64,000 nucleotides of DNA from assembly GCF_900110835.1 (NCBI RefSeq), contig NZ_FOJG01000001.1, positions 3,503,499 to 3,567,498 of the forward strand, given 5' to 3'. This stretch comes from Chitinophaga arvensicola (lineage in GTDB: Bacteria > Bacteroidota > Bacteroidia > Chitinophagales > Chitinophagaceae). Of the stretch, positions 37,460 to 46,051 are shown piece after piece. The notes beneath the pieces were generated by a model. The model ran no database searches. It was not told where the DNA came from and saw only the letters and a list, made by a program, of their open reading frames with translations. The position numbers and the translations under genes were made by a program. Each line of letters opens with the position of its first letter. Position 1 is the stretch's first letter.

Positions 37460-38105
37460 GTGCGTGGATGGTTTTTTCAGGATCGGCAGCAGAGAAGATA
37501 GCGCTGCCAGCTACTAACACATTTGCGCCTGCCTGGATGAGTTGTCCGGCGTTTTCGGTACCTATGCCGCCATCTACCTCGATGAGCGCGTGCGCATGAT
37601 TGTCGGTGATCAGCCGTCTCAGTTGCCTGATTTTCTGATAGGTTTGTTCGATAAAGGTTTGTCCGCCGAAGCCTGGGTTTACGCTCATGACTAATACCAC
37701 ATCAATATCCCGGATCACATTTTCGAGCATGCCTACCGGTGTGTGCGGATTAAGCGCTACGCCGGCTTTCATGCCAAGCCCCTTGATCTGCTGTATATTC
37801 CGGTGGAGGTGGATACAGGCTTCGAGGTGAACGGTGAGAATATCAGCGCCGGCTTTTTTGAAATCGGCTGCGTATTTTTCAGGTTCTTCGATCATCAGGT
37901 GTACATCGCAGGGTTTCTGAGCTTTCTTCTTGATTTGTGCGATGACCGGCAGGCCGTAGCTGATATTAGGGACAAACCGTCCATCCATGACATCCAGGTG
38001 GAACCAGTCGGCTTCGCTGCGGTTCACCATGTCCACTTCTTTTCCCAGTTCCAGGAAATTCGCTGCCAGTAAAGATGGCGCCACTAAAACAGGATGATTT
38101 TCCAA
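37440..38105 (-). CDS. rpe: Ribulose-phosphate 3-epimerase
   Basis: 221 residues, normal length. Converts ribulose 5-phosphate to xylulose 5-phosphate in the pentose phosphate pathway. TIM-barrel motifs are APSLLAANFLELG, WFHLDVMDGRFVPN, DVHLMIEEP, VNPGFGGQ and VDGGIGTENAG, with the catalytic Asp and metal-binding His residues in place. Last gene of the thrABC-TPR-rpe run, 34 bases after the TPR gene; it overlaps the response regulator gene tail-to-tail. Confidence 0.96.
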   Translation of the reverse strand: MENHPVLVAPSLLAANFLELGKEVDMVNRSEADWFHLDVMDGRFVPNISYGLPVIAQIKKKAQKPCDVHLMIEEPEKYAADFKKAGADILTVHLEACIHLHRNIQQIKGLGMKAGVALNPHTPVGMLENVIRDIDVVLVMSVNPGFGGQTFIEQTYQKIRQLRRLITDNHAHALIEVDGGIGTENAGQLIQAGANVLVAGSAIFSAADPEKTIHALKTSAQ

Positions 38106-38139
38106 GTGATGTATTTTTGAGTAATGTAAATTTAAGTAA

Positions 38140-39153
38140 TTACGGGTTCAATCTTTTCAGGGCCGCTGTTGCTTCTTTAAAGTCTTTTTTAAAGGAAGAT
38201 GCCTTTGTATAGTCTTCAATAGCCAGCGCTTTATTCCCCAGTTGCTCCTGTATGGTAGCGCGGTAGTAGTACGCCCAGGCATCTGTGGGAGCTGATTTTG
38301 CTGCAAGATTATAATAGGTATACGCCGTTTTCCAGTCTTTTTTACTGCTGTAAATTTTCCCGAGTGCCAGGTAAGCGGCTTCAAATCCGGGATCAGCCAC
38401 AATACACTGACGGTAGGTATTGAGTGCCGCCGCCTCATTACCCAGTTCTTCCTGGAATTGTGCGGCTTCATATAACGGATAGGCGTTTGTGGTATCGAGC
38501 CGCCATGCCTGCTGGTAATAATTCAGTGCTGCCGGTGCTTTGCGGCTGCGCAGCAGATCGCCGAGTTCCATTACCGCTTCAAATTCCGGTTGCGGACCGG
38601 CGGCATGAATCGCGGAAGTAAGGTGACGGATGGCGGTAACAGTATCCTGTTTATCTTCTGCCATGCGGGCTTTCAGGTAAAAGGCCTTATCGCGGGCATC
38701 GGTCGTTTGGGCGAGCACGTTAGCCAGGCTATCTGCGGCTTCGTATTGTTTATTTTCTATCAAAGCAGTGGCCAGTCTGTATTGCAGGTACGTATAGCCG
38801 GGCGCGGTATTCAATGCCTGGCGGAAGTTGGCGGCTGCTTTTTTGTAATCATTGACGATGAGAGCAGCTTCACCTGCGCCGGCCCAATAATCGGTATTGG
38901 CGGGCATGAGCGCCGCTGCTTTTTCAAAATCGCTCTGTGCCAGCGCAGGATTGGTATTAAACAACAGCAAAGCGCGGTGGTAATAGAGTTCCGGGTTATC
39001 CGGGAATTGCCGGATGGAATCCGTTACCGGGCGGATAATATCGCTGTTTAATACGGAGTCCGGACCGTTGGCCGTTGTTTGCTGGCGGGTGCCGGCATTA
39101 TTATTACATGCCAGGGCACCCATGAATAACAGGAGGATAGGTAAATACTTCAT
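38140..39153 (-). CDS. TPR-repeat lipoprotein
   Basis: 337 residues with a lipoprotein signal (MKYLPILLLFMGALACNNNA, lipid Cys at 16). The rest is about eight tetratricopeptide repeats (ELYYHRALLLFNTNPALAQS, YLQYRLATALIENKQYEAAD, TDAWAYYYRATIQEQLGNKA). Such proteins hold complexes together at the membrane; the specific role is unknown. It starts 24 bases after thrC and sits between thrC and rpe in what looks like one transcript. Confidence 0.88.
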   Translation of the reverse strand: MKYLPILLLFMGALACNNNAGTRQQTTANGPDSVLNSDIIRPVTDSIRQFPDNPELYYHRALLLFNTNPALAQSDFEKAAALMPANTDYWAGAGEAALIVNDYKKAAANFRQALNTAPGYTYLQYRLATALIENKQYEAADSLANVLAQTTDARDKAFYLKARMAEDKQDTVTAIRHLTSAIHAAGPQPEFEAVMELGDLLRSRKAPAALNYYQQAWRLDTTNAYPLYEAAQFQEELGNEAAALNTYRQCIVADPGFEAAYLALGKIYSSKKDWKTAYTYYNLAAKSAPTDAWAYYYRATIQEQLGNKALAIEDYTKASSFKKDFKEATAALKRLNP

Positions 39154-39177
39154 ACTGGCGCCAAAACTACAGAATCA

Positions 39178-40473
39178 TTACCGCATTAACCAGTTTTTGA
39201 AAGCAGCATAGTCGGTTGTCAGCAGGGTAGCCTGTTTTTCCTTACCATATAACGACATCACTTTGGCGGGCGTATATATTTCCTCGCGGATGGCCTTTGG
39301 AGCGGTATCTTCAAATTTTACCGGGTGAGCGGTTTCCAGGAAAACGCCGGTCAGTTCCGGGGCGTGTTCGAGGTAACGTTGCAGTCCCATGAAGCCTACA
39401 GCGCCGTGTGGATCGAGCATGTAATGGTTTTCTTTCCATACCTGTTCCATGGTGCGGACAGTATCTTTATCGTTGAAGCTATAGGCGGTCAGTTTTTCCG
39501 ACAGGGAAGGCAGGCTGTTGCCGAACAGTTCCAGGATGCGCACAAAATTGCTGGGATCTGCCACATCCATGGCATTGGAGAGGGTAGGTTGTGCCTTGGC
39601 TGGTTCATATTTGCCATTGGCCATAAAACGGGGCACGGTATCATTGATATTGGTTGCCGCCACAAAATGCGATACGGGCAAACCCATAGCAGCGGCCATC
39701 ATACCCGCGCAGATATTACCGAAATTGCCACTGGGAACGGAAAATACCAGTTTCGGATGTGCGGCTTTCATTTGTTTATAGGCCAGGAAATAATAAAACA
39801 TCTGCGGTAACCAGCGGGCTACATTGATAGAATTGGCGCTGGTGAGCGGACGGCGGGACTGCAGTTCTGCATCGAGAAAAGCGGTTTTCACCAGCTGCTG
39901 ACAATCATCGAAGGTGCCTTGTATTTCCAGGGCATAAATATTATTGCCGAGTGTAGTCAGTTGTTTTTCCTGGAGCGTACTTACTTTATTGGAAGGGTAG
40001 AGGATCACCACTTCTACACCGGGAACATTGTAAAAACCACTGGCTACGGCGCCGCCGGTATCGCCGGAGGTGGCCACCAGTACGGTAACGGGTTCGGTGC
40101 TGTTGCGGCGGAAGTAGCCTAGGCAGCCGGCCATAAAGCGGGCGCCTACATCTTTAAAGGCAAGGGTAGGGCCATGAAACAGTTCCAGCGCGTAGGTATG
40201 ACCGGTTACTTTCTGTACAGGAAAAGGAAAGTGTAAGGTATCTTTTACGATCTTTTTTAACGCTTCTTCGGGTATTTCATCGCCTACAAACGGGCTGATT
40301 ACTTTCAATCCGATCTCGTGATCCGTATAGTCGTGCAGGTGAGTAATGAAATCGTTGTCCAGCTTTGGTATCTTTTCCGGAAAATATAATCCCCTGTCTG
40401 GTGCCAATCCCTGAACTACTGCTGTTTCAAAATTTACCTGGTGTTGTTTGTTCTGTAAGCTGAAATACTGCAT
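39178..40473 (-). CDS. thrC: Threonine synthase
   Basis: 431 residues. PLP enzyme that makes threonine from O-phosphohomoserine. PLP lysine in FHGPTLAFKDVGARFM, phosphate-binding loop in SGDTGGAVASGF, and VPSGNFGNICAGM are all present. Follows thrB by 21 bases and precedes the TPR gene. Expression should be set by the leader upstream of thrA. Confidence 0.97.
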   Translation of the reverse strand: MQYFSLQNKQHQVNFETAVVQGLAPDRGLYFPEKIPKLDNDFITHLHDYTDHEIGLKVISPFVGDEIPEEALKKIVKDTLHFPFPVQKVTGHTYALELFHGPTLAFKDVGARFMAGCLGYFRRNSTEPVTVLVATSGDTGGAVASGFYNVPGVEVVILYPSNKVSTLQEKQLTTLGNNIYALEIQGTFDDCQQLVKTAFLDAELQSRRPLTSANSINVARWLPQMFYYFLAYKQMKAAHPKLVFSVPSGNFGNICAGMMAAAMGLPVSHFVAATNINDTVPRFMANGKYEPAKAQPTLSNAMDVADPSNFVRILELFGNSLPSLSEKLTAYSFNDKDTVRTMEQVWKENHYMLDPHGAVGFMGLQRYLEHAPELTGVFLETAHPVKFEDTAPKAIREEIYTPAKVMSLYGKEKQATLLTTDYAAFKNWLMR

Positions 40474-40494
40474 GAATAAAACGTTGTTAATTGG

Positions 40495-41421
40495 TTAGTC
40501 AATCACTTTTACACCTTCGGTGTTAATCTGGGAAACGTAGATTTTATAATCCACGCCAAGTGGTGCGTAAACGCTATCCATTGTGGCCGCTACTTTGCGG
40601 GCATTTTCTTCTCCTTTACTGAGCATAAAAACAGAGGGGCCGGATCCGGAGATACCACCACCCAAAGCGCCGGCTTCACGGCATTTGAGTTTCAGTTCAT
40701 GGAAGGCGGGGATCAGGATGGAGCGGATGGGCTCTACGATAACGTCTTCCAGGGAGCGGGCTATCAGTTCATAGTCGTTTTGGTAAAGGCCTGCTACGAG
40801 TGCTCCCACGTTACCCCACTGCCGGATGGCATCTGTCATCAGTATTTTTTGTTTCAATATTTCACGGGCATCGGAAGTTTTCACTTCTATCTGTGGATGT
40901 ATCACGGTTACCCACAGTTCTTCCGGAGTATGCAGGGTGGTAATATCCAGGGGCCGGTAGCTTCTCACGAGGGTAAAACCGCCGAGAATGGCCGGGGCTA
41001 CGTTGTCGGCATGGGCGGAGCCGCAGGCCAGTCTTTCCCCTTCCATGGCAAAGCGTACCAGTTGTTTTTTGGTAAACGGTTCACCCAGCAAATGGTTCAC
41101 ACCTACTACTGCACCGGCGCTGCTGGCGGCGCTGGAGCCGATACCGCTGCCCGGGTGGATCTTTTTAAAGATTTCTATTTCAATGCCTATATCAGGGCGC
41201 TCATATTTCTGCAACAGGGCCTGAACGGCTACACCGGCAACATTACGGGATGTTTCCAGGGGCAGGTCAGCGCCATGGATGGCAGTAATGCGGATACCGG
41301 GTTCGCTGCTCCTACGGAGAATCATCTCATCGCCCGGCGCATTGAGGGCCAGGCCGATTACATCGAAGCCACAGGCTACATTGGCCACTGTTCCCGGTGC
41401 AAATACTTTTATACTATCCAT
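40495..41421 (-). CDS. thrB: Homoserine kinase
   Basis: 308 residues, GHMP kinase family. Phosphorylates homoserine with ATP. ATP-binding motif PGSGIGSSAASSAGAVVGVN, N-terminal APGTVANVACGFDVIG, and C-terminal GISGSGPSVFML. Lies 65 bases after thrA and 21 bases before thrC. Confidence 0.97.
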   Translation of the reverse strand: MDSIKVFAPGTVANVACGFDVIGLALNAPGDEMILRRSSEPGIRITAIHGADLPLETSRNVAGVAVQALLQKYERPDIGIEIEIFKKIHPGSGIGSSAASSAGAVVGVNHLLGEPFTKKQLVRFAMEGERLACGSAHADNVAPAILGGFTLVRSYRPLDITTLHTPEELWVTVIHPQIEVKTSDAREILKQKILMTDAIRQWGNVGALVAGLYQNDYELIARSLEDVIVEPIRSILIPAFHELKLKCREAGALGGGISGSGPSVFMLSKGEENARKVAATMDSVYAPLGVDYKIYVSQINTEGVKVID

Positions 41422-41486
41422 ATCACCTTTAAGTTAGTTTAATTTAATAATTGATTGTCAGGATTGCAACACTATTCATGTAAAGT

Positions 41487-43931
41487 TTACAATCTGGCGC
41501 TGCGGATGATGTCTGCAAAGATGCCGGAAGCCGTTACATCTGCGCCCGCACCGGCTCCTTTCACGATCAGCGGCTGGTCTTTATAGCGGCTGGTGGTATA
41601 CAGCACGATATTATCTTTTCCTTCCAGTTTGAAGAACGGGTGATCTGGTGCCACGCTTTGCAGCCCTACGGAGGCTTTGCCATCTTCATAGCGGGCCACG
41701 AACTTCAGGCGCTTGCCTTCAGCGTCAGCGGCTTCGCGCAGGCCCTGGAAGTGACCGGCATGTGTATCCAGCTCTTCATAGAAAGCAGGAACAGAAGGGG
41801 CATCGAGGCATTCGGCCGGGAGGAAGGAGTAGTTGGTAATTTCGTCCATCTCAATGGCAGCGCCACTTTCCCTTGCCAAGATGAGGATCTTTCTCATCAC
41901 GTCTTTTCCACTCAGGTCTATGCGTGGATCCGGTTCGGTATAACCTTCGTCCTGTGCGGCTTTCACGACTTCGCGGAAGCTGGTGCCATTCAGGAAATGG
42001 TTGAATACAAAGTTGAGACTGCCGGAGAGCACGGCTTCGATGCTGTGTACCTTATCGCCGCTTCGGATCAGGTCATTCAGGGTATTGATGACCGGTAGTC
42101 CGGCGCCCACATTGGTTTCAAACAGGAAAGAGGCGTTGTACTTGCGTGCCAGGTCTTTCAGCTGTTTATAATAGGCATAGTCGGAAGAGCAGGCAATTTT
42201 ATTGCAGGTCACTACGGAGATACCGTGTTGCAGGAATTCGTGGTATACGGCGGCGATGTCGCTGCTGGCGGTATTGTCCACGAATACGCTGTTACGCAGG
42301 TTCAGTGCTTTGATCTGCTGTACAAAGCCGGCGGTCGACAGCTGCTGGCCCTGCTGCAGTTGCTCGCGCCAGTTGTCCAGTGCAATACCGGTGTCGCTGA
42401 TGAGGGTATGCTTACTGTTGGCCAGTCCGATGACGCGGATCTGCAGGCCCAGTTCATGCTGGAGGTAATGTTGCTGTTGTTGCAGTTGTTCCAGTAGTTT
42501 GCTGCCTACATTACCTGCACCGGCGATGAAGAGGTTCACCTGTTTCAGCGGTGTTTCAAAAAAGGTTTCGTGCATTACGTTTAGCGCTTTTTTGATATCG
42601 GCTTTGTTGATGACAGCAGAAATATTTTTTTCGGTAGATCCCTGTGCGATGGCTCTTACGTTTACCCCATTTCTGCCCAGGGTGCCGAAGAGTTTACCGC
42701 TGGTGCCATGATGGTTTTTCATTTTATCTCCCACTACGGCTACGATGCAAAGGTCTTTTTCCACGAGGAGGGGTTCGATCCGTTTTTCGTTTATTTCCTG
42801 TGAAAACTCGCTATCGACGGCAGTTTTGGCTTTCAGCATATCTGCTTCATGGATCCCTACGGTGATAGAGTGTTCAGAAGAGCTCTGGGTGATCAGGATG
42901 ACGTTGATGCGTTCCCGTAAGAGTGATTCAAACAGTCGTTTGGAGAAGCCGGGTATACCGACCATGCCGCTTCCTTCGAGGGTGAGCAGGGCGATGTGCG
43001 GGATACCGGAGATGCCGGTTACCGGGAAACTGCGGTCGGCGCTGTCCTGGATCAGGGTACCGTGATCTTCGGGGGCAAAAGTATTTTTGATCCAGATGGG
43101 AATGCGTTTGCTCATTACCGGCTGGATGGTAGGCGGGTAAATAACTTTGGCGCCGAAGTGCGACAGTTCCATGGCTTCCACATAAGAGATGTGGGAGATC
43201 GGAATGGCCTGGGATACGATGCGGGGGTCTGCGGTCATCATGCCGCTTACATCTGTCCAGATATCCAGCACTTCTGCGTTAACGGCGGCGGCAACGATAG
43301 CGGCGGTGTAGTCGGAACCGCCACGGCCCAGGGTAGTGGTTTCGCCATCGGCGGTAGCGGCTACAAAGCCGGGTAATACTACATAGTCGGCGGGCGACTG
43401 TGCGAAGTACTGTGTAATATGATGATTGGTGGCAACAAAATTAACGGCGGCGTGGCCAAAGTGGTTATCGGTAACGATTAGTTCGCGGCTGTCTTTGCAG
43501 GTGGCGGAGAAGCCTTGTTGTTTCAGCTTTTCAGCTACGATCACGCAGGACATCAGTTCGCCGTAGCTCATGATTTTATCGAGGGTGCGGGGACTGAGTT
43601 CTGCTACCTGGAAGATGCCATCGCAGAGGTTTTCGAGGGCATTCAATTTTTTCTTCAGCTGGCTGATCTGGCCACTCTGTGCGGTGATAGGGAACAGTTC
43701 GCGGATGGTATCCAGGTGCCTGGATTCTATTTCCTGCAATATGGTTTTATAGTCTTCGTTACCTTGTTCTGCGAGTTGTCCGCAGCGTATAAGCTTGTCC
43801 GTTACTCCGCCAAGTGCAGAAACGACAATGGCATATTTACCGGCAGGTTTATGTTGTTTGAGGATGTTGCAAACCTTGTCTATTGCTTTGGCGCTTCCTA
43901 CTGAAGTGCCGCCAAATTTTAATACTTGCAT
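41487..43931 (-). CDS. thrA: Bifunctional aspartokinase/homoserine dehydrogenase I
   Basis: 814 residues, close to E. coli ThrA (820). Residues 1 to about 300: aspartokinase (LKFGGTSVGSAKAI, TTLGRGGSDYTAAIVAAAV). Middle: ACT regulatory domains (about 310-455) that bind threonine in the family. Residues about 465-814: homoserine dehydrogenase (LFIAGAGNVGSKLLEQL nucleotide-binding, KIACSSDYAYYKQLKDLAR, DPRIDLSGKDVMRKILILAR). It carries out the first and third steps from aspartate to threonine. First gene of the thr operon, behind a leader peptide. Confidence 0.97.
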   Translation of the reverse strand: MQVLKFGGTSVGSAKAIDKVCNILKQHKPAGKYAIVVSALGGVTDKLIRCGQLAEQGNEDYKTILQEIESRHLDTIRELFPITAQSGQISQLKKKLNALENLCDGIFQVAELSPRTLDKIMSYGELMSCVIVAEKLKQQGFSATCKDSRELIVTDNHFGHAAVNFVATNHHITQYFAQSPADYVVLPGFVAATADGETTTLGRGGSDYTAAIVAAAVNAEVLDIWTDVSGMMTADPRIVSQAIPISHISYVEAMELSHFGAKVIYPPTIQPVMSKRIPIWIKNTFAPEDHGTLIQDSADRSFPVTGISGIPHIALLTLEGSGMVGIPGFSKRLFESLLRERINVILITQSSSEHSITVGIHEADMLKAKTAVDSEFSQEINEKRIEPLLVEKDLCIVAVVGDKMKNHHGTSGKLFGTLGRNGVNVRAIAQGSTEKNISAVINKADIKKALNVMHETFFETPLKQVNLFIAGAGNVGSKLLEQLQQQQHYLQHELGLQIRVIGLANSKHTLISDTGIALDNWREQLQQGQQLSTAGFVQQIKALNLRNSVFVDNTASSDIAAVYHEFLQHGISVVTCNKIACSSDYAYYKQLKDLARKYNASFLFETNVGAGLPVINTLNDLIRSGDKVHSIEAVLSGSLNFVFNHFLNGTSFREVVKAAQDEGYTEPDPRIDLSGKDVMRKILILARESGAAIEMDEITNYSFLPAECLDAPSVPAFYEELDTHAGHFQGLREAADAEGKRLKFVARYEDGKASVGLQSVAPDHPFFKLEGKDNIVLYTTSRYKDQPLIVKGAGAGADVTASGIFADIIRSARL

Positions 43932-44136
43932 ATGGAAAATTTATACGTAGAGAACTCCGGGACCTCCCGGTTATGTACCACCCTTGTGGTCGTTGGATCA
44001 TATGTGAAAACTAACCCCGCAGTGGGGTTGTAATAATGGTGGTCGTTGTCGCCATAGTGCCCGCGTTCTGCCTGGAGGCAGAAGTAGAAGAGAATTGATA
44101 TGTGTAGAACGGTATCACTATTGAAATATGACGATT
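43932..44136 (-). promoter_or_regulatory. Threonine attenuator leader of the thr operon
   Basis: Leader RNA from a probable start near 44136 to the thrA start codon. It holds a short Thr/Ile-rich peptide gene, a GC-rich hairpin (44013-44018 with 44024-44029) followed by TTTT on the minus strand, and a later segment in which ACCAC (minus, 43986-43990) pairs with GTGGT (43977-43981). That last GTGGT can also pair over 6 bases with the threonine codons of the leader gene (44038-44043), because GTGGTCGTTG is repeated at 43986-43995 and 44039-44048. A further hairpin CCGGG-AGGT-CCCGG lies near 43957-43970. Competing pairings next to threonine codons are the hallmark of ribosome-mediated attenuation; which hairpin terminates I cannot decide. 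Confidence 0.7.
44011..44055 (-). CDS. thrL: thr operon leader peptide
   Basis: A 14-codon frame ending in TAG: MATTTTIITTPLRG. Six of 14 residues are threonine and two are isoleucine, the end products of the pathway, grouped as ATTTTIITT. This matches the logic of E. coli thrL, whose peptide is also Thr/Ile-rich, although the sequences are unrelated. It ends 79 bases before thrA. Ribosome stalling here when charged tRNA-Thr or tRNA-Ile is short would alter folding of the leader RNA. Too short for normal gene callers. Confidence 0.8.
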   Translation of the reverse strand: MATTTTIITTPLRG

Positions 44137-44142
44137 GTGTAA

Positions 44143-44150
44143 CAAAAGTC
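44143..44150 (-). promoter_or_regulatory. Probable -7 box of the thr operon
   Basis: The minus strand reads GACTTTTG, one base off TAnnTTTG, with TTTT 19 bases upstream. Transcription would start near 44136, about 80 bases before the leader peptide. Confidence 0.45.
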
Positions 44151-44155
44151 TACAA

Positions 44156-44843
44156 TTACACTGGTAAATAAAAGCGCAGTGTCTATTTTTAGAAATGTTT
44201 TAAAATTATGCCATTTTGTTAGTTTATATGATTGTAATAATTGTTTTTTGTGAATGGAATTCAATATAATGCATGGAAAGCAATATTTGTATTATTGCAT
44301 CAGGTGAATAAAAGGGCTTTTGTATGACATTTTTATGACTGAATATGTAATTGTCAGGTAGAATTGGAAGAAAAGAATGTAGAAGAAGTGTCTGCTATAA
44401 GGCCTGCATCTCCCGTAAAAAAATACCCGCAGGAAAATACCGTTCTTATGTTGCTACCTTCCTGTCGTCATAAAAATCATTTCTCAATTCCCCCTTTTTC
44501 CTTACCTTGCTCATCTAAACAATTGCCACTTGTCCATTTCACTGAAATATACAAGCAATAGTCAGCTTAACTACTACTTTCTCATGGCCACGCTTGCCAT
44601 GGATTCGACTTTGGCATAACCTTTCCCAACGGCCGCTACCGGCCATCCTTCGTATTTATATACCGTAACTTTGTGATAGTATTCAGTTGCTATTCGCGTG
44701 CATGTGTATCATGATTTTTTCTGCTGCTATCTGCAGGTTGCGCGGTATTCATATAAAATTGGAATTATACACCAGTACAATGGCATCATACACCCATTCA
44801 ATCATTAATTGTACACCAAAACAATTTTTTCAAACCACCCGTT
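44156..44843. other. Intergenic region between thr operon and hmgA
   Basis: About 690 AT-rich bases between divergent genes. No frame here looks protein-like; a 65-codon plus-strand frame (44364-44561) has no supporting features. The one clear signal is TAACTTTG (44666-44673, plus strand), an exact -7 match that could start the hmgA transcript with a 5' leader of about 165 bases. No -33 element was recognised. Confidence 0.4.
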
Positions 44844-46001
44844 ATGCCACATTATCATAAACTCGGACAGATACCACATAAGCGCCACACCCAGTTCCGC
44901 AAACCGGATGGCCAGTTGTATTCGGAACAGTTGTTTTCCACGGAAGGCTTTTCCTCTCATTCCAGCCTGCTGTACCACTGTCATCCCCCTACGGAGATAG
45001 TGAAAGTAGACGAGCCTTACTCTGTTGCGCCCAGGGTGGCGGAAGAGAAAATGCTGAAACACCGCAGCTTTATCGGTTTTAATATTAAACCCGAAGATGA
45101 TTTCCTGGACAGCAGAAAAGCGGTACTGGTAAACAGCGACCTGCATATTGTGCTGGCATCGCCCCGGAAAAGCATGGAAGGTTATTTCTACAAGAACGCG
45201 GATGCGGATGAAATGATCTTTATACACGAAGGTAGTGGCGTACTGAAAACACAGTATGGTCAGCTGACCTTCGGCTATGGCGATTACCTGGTGATCCCGC
45301 GTGGTACTATTTACCAGATCTCTTTCAACAGCGCCGACAACCGGCTCTTTATCGTAGAGTCGTTTAGTCCTATCCGTTATCCGAAAAGATACCTCAGCAA
45401 ATACGGACAGCTTCTGGAACATTCCCCTTTCTGCGAGCGGGATATCCGTCAGCCGGAAAACCTGGAAACGATTGATGAGGAAGGCGACTTCCTGATCCGC
45501 ATCAAAAAGAAGGGCGTTATTTACCCGATTCATTATAAGCATCATCCATTCGATGTAATCGGATGGGATGGATGCGAATACCCGTTTGCCTTTTCTATCC
45601 ACGATTTTGAACCGATCACCGGGCGGGTACATCAGCCGCCACCGGTGCATCAGACTTTTGAGGGCAACAATTTCGTGGTATGTTCTTTCTGTCCGCGTTT
45701 GTTCGATTATCATCCGCTGGCTATTCCGGCGCCGTATAATCACAGCAATATCGACAGTGACGAGGTATTGTATTATGTAGACGGCGACTTTATGAGCCGT
45801 AAGCATGTGGTGCGTGGTATGATCACATTGCATCCGGCAGGGATTCCACATGGTCCGCATCCGGGTGCCGTTGAAAAAAGTATCGGTGCAAAAGAAACAA
45901 AGGAACTGGCCGTGATGGTAGATACTTTCCATCCGTTGCAGATCACGGAAGCCGCACTGGGCATAGAAGACGGCAGTTATGTGATGAGCTGGTCAGAATA
46001 A
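44844..46001 (+). CDS. hmgA: Homogentisate 1,2-dioxygenase
   Basis: 385 residues, cupin-fold non-haem iron enzyme that opens the ring of homogentisate to maleylacetoacetate in tyrosine breakdown. The family signature is clear: EGYFYKNADADEMIFIHEGS, YNHSNIDSDEVLYYVDGDF and TLHPAGIPHGPHPG; the last two blocks carry the His/Glu iron ligands. Slightly shorter than human and Pseudomonas forms (about 435-445). It is followed 50 bases later by the gene for the preceding enzyme of the pathway. Confidence 0.96.
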   Translation: MPHYHKLGQIPHKRHTQFRKPDGQLYSEQLFSTEGFSSHSSLLYHCHPPTEIVKVDEPYSVAPRVAEEKMLKHRSFIGFNIKPEDDFLDSRKAVLVNSDLHIVLASPRKSMEGYFYKNADADEMIFIHEGSGVLKTQYGQLTFGYGDYLVIPRGTIYQISFNSADNRLFIVESFSPIRYPKRYLSKYGQLLEHSPFCERDIRQPENLETIDEEGDFLIRIKKKGVIYPIHYKHHPFDVIGWDGCEYPFAFSIHDFEPITGRVHQPPPVHQTFEGNNFVVCSFCPRLFDYHPLAIPAPYNHSNIDSDEVLYYVDGDFMSRKHVVRGMITLHPAGIPHGPHPGAVEKSIGAKETKELAVMVDTFHPLQITEAALGIEDGSYVMSWSE

Positions 46002-46051
46002 TAAAACAAACAGAAACCAACCAACTAATAAAACCAAAACAATTGAATGCT

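Noticed and set aside
44364..44561. 65-codon plus-strand frame in the thr-hmgA gap
   Set aside because: No signal, domain or start context; low-complexity residue order typical of chance.
44805..45932. 375-codon minus-strand frame opposite hmgA
   Set aside because: Antisense to a certain homogentisate dioxygenase; composition (many His/Arg/Phe/Ile) is that of a shadow frame.
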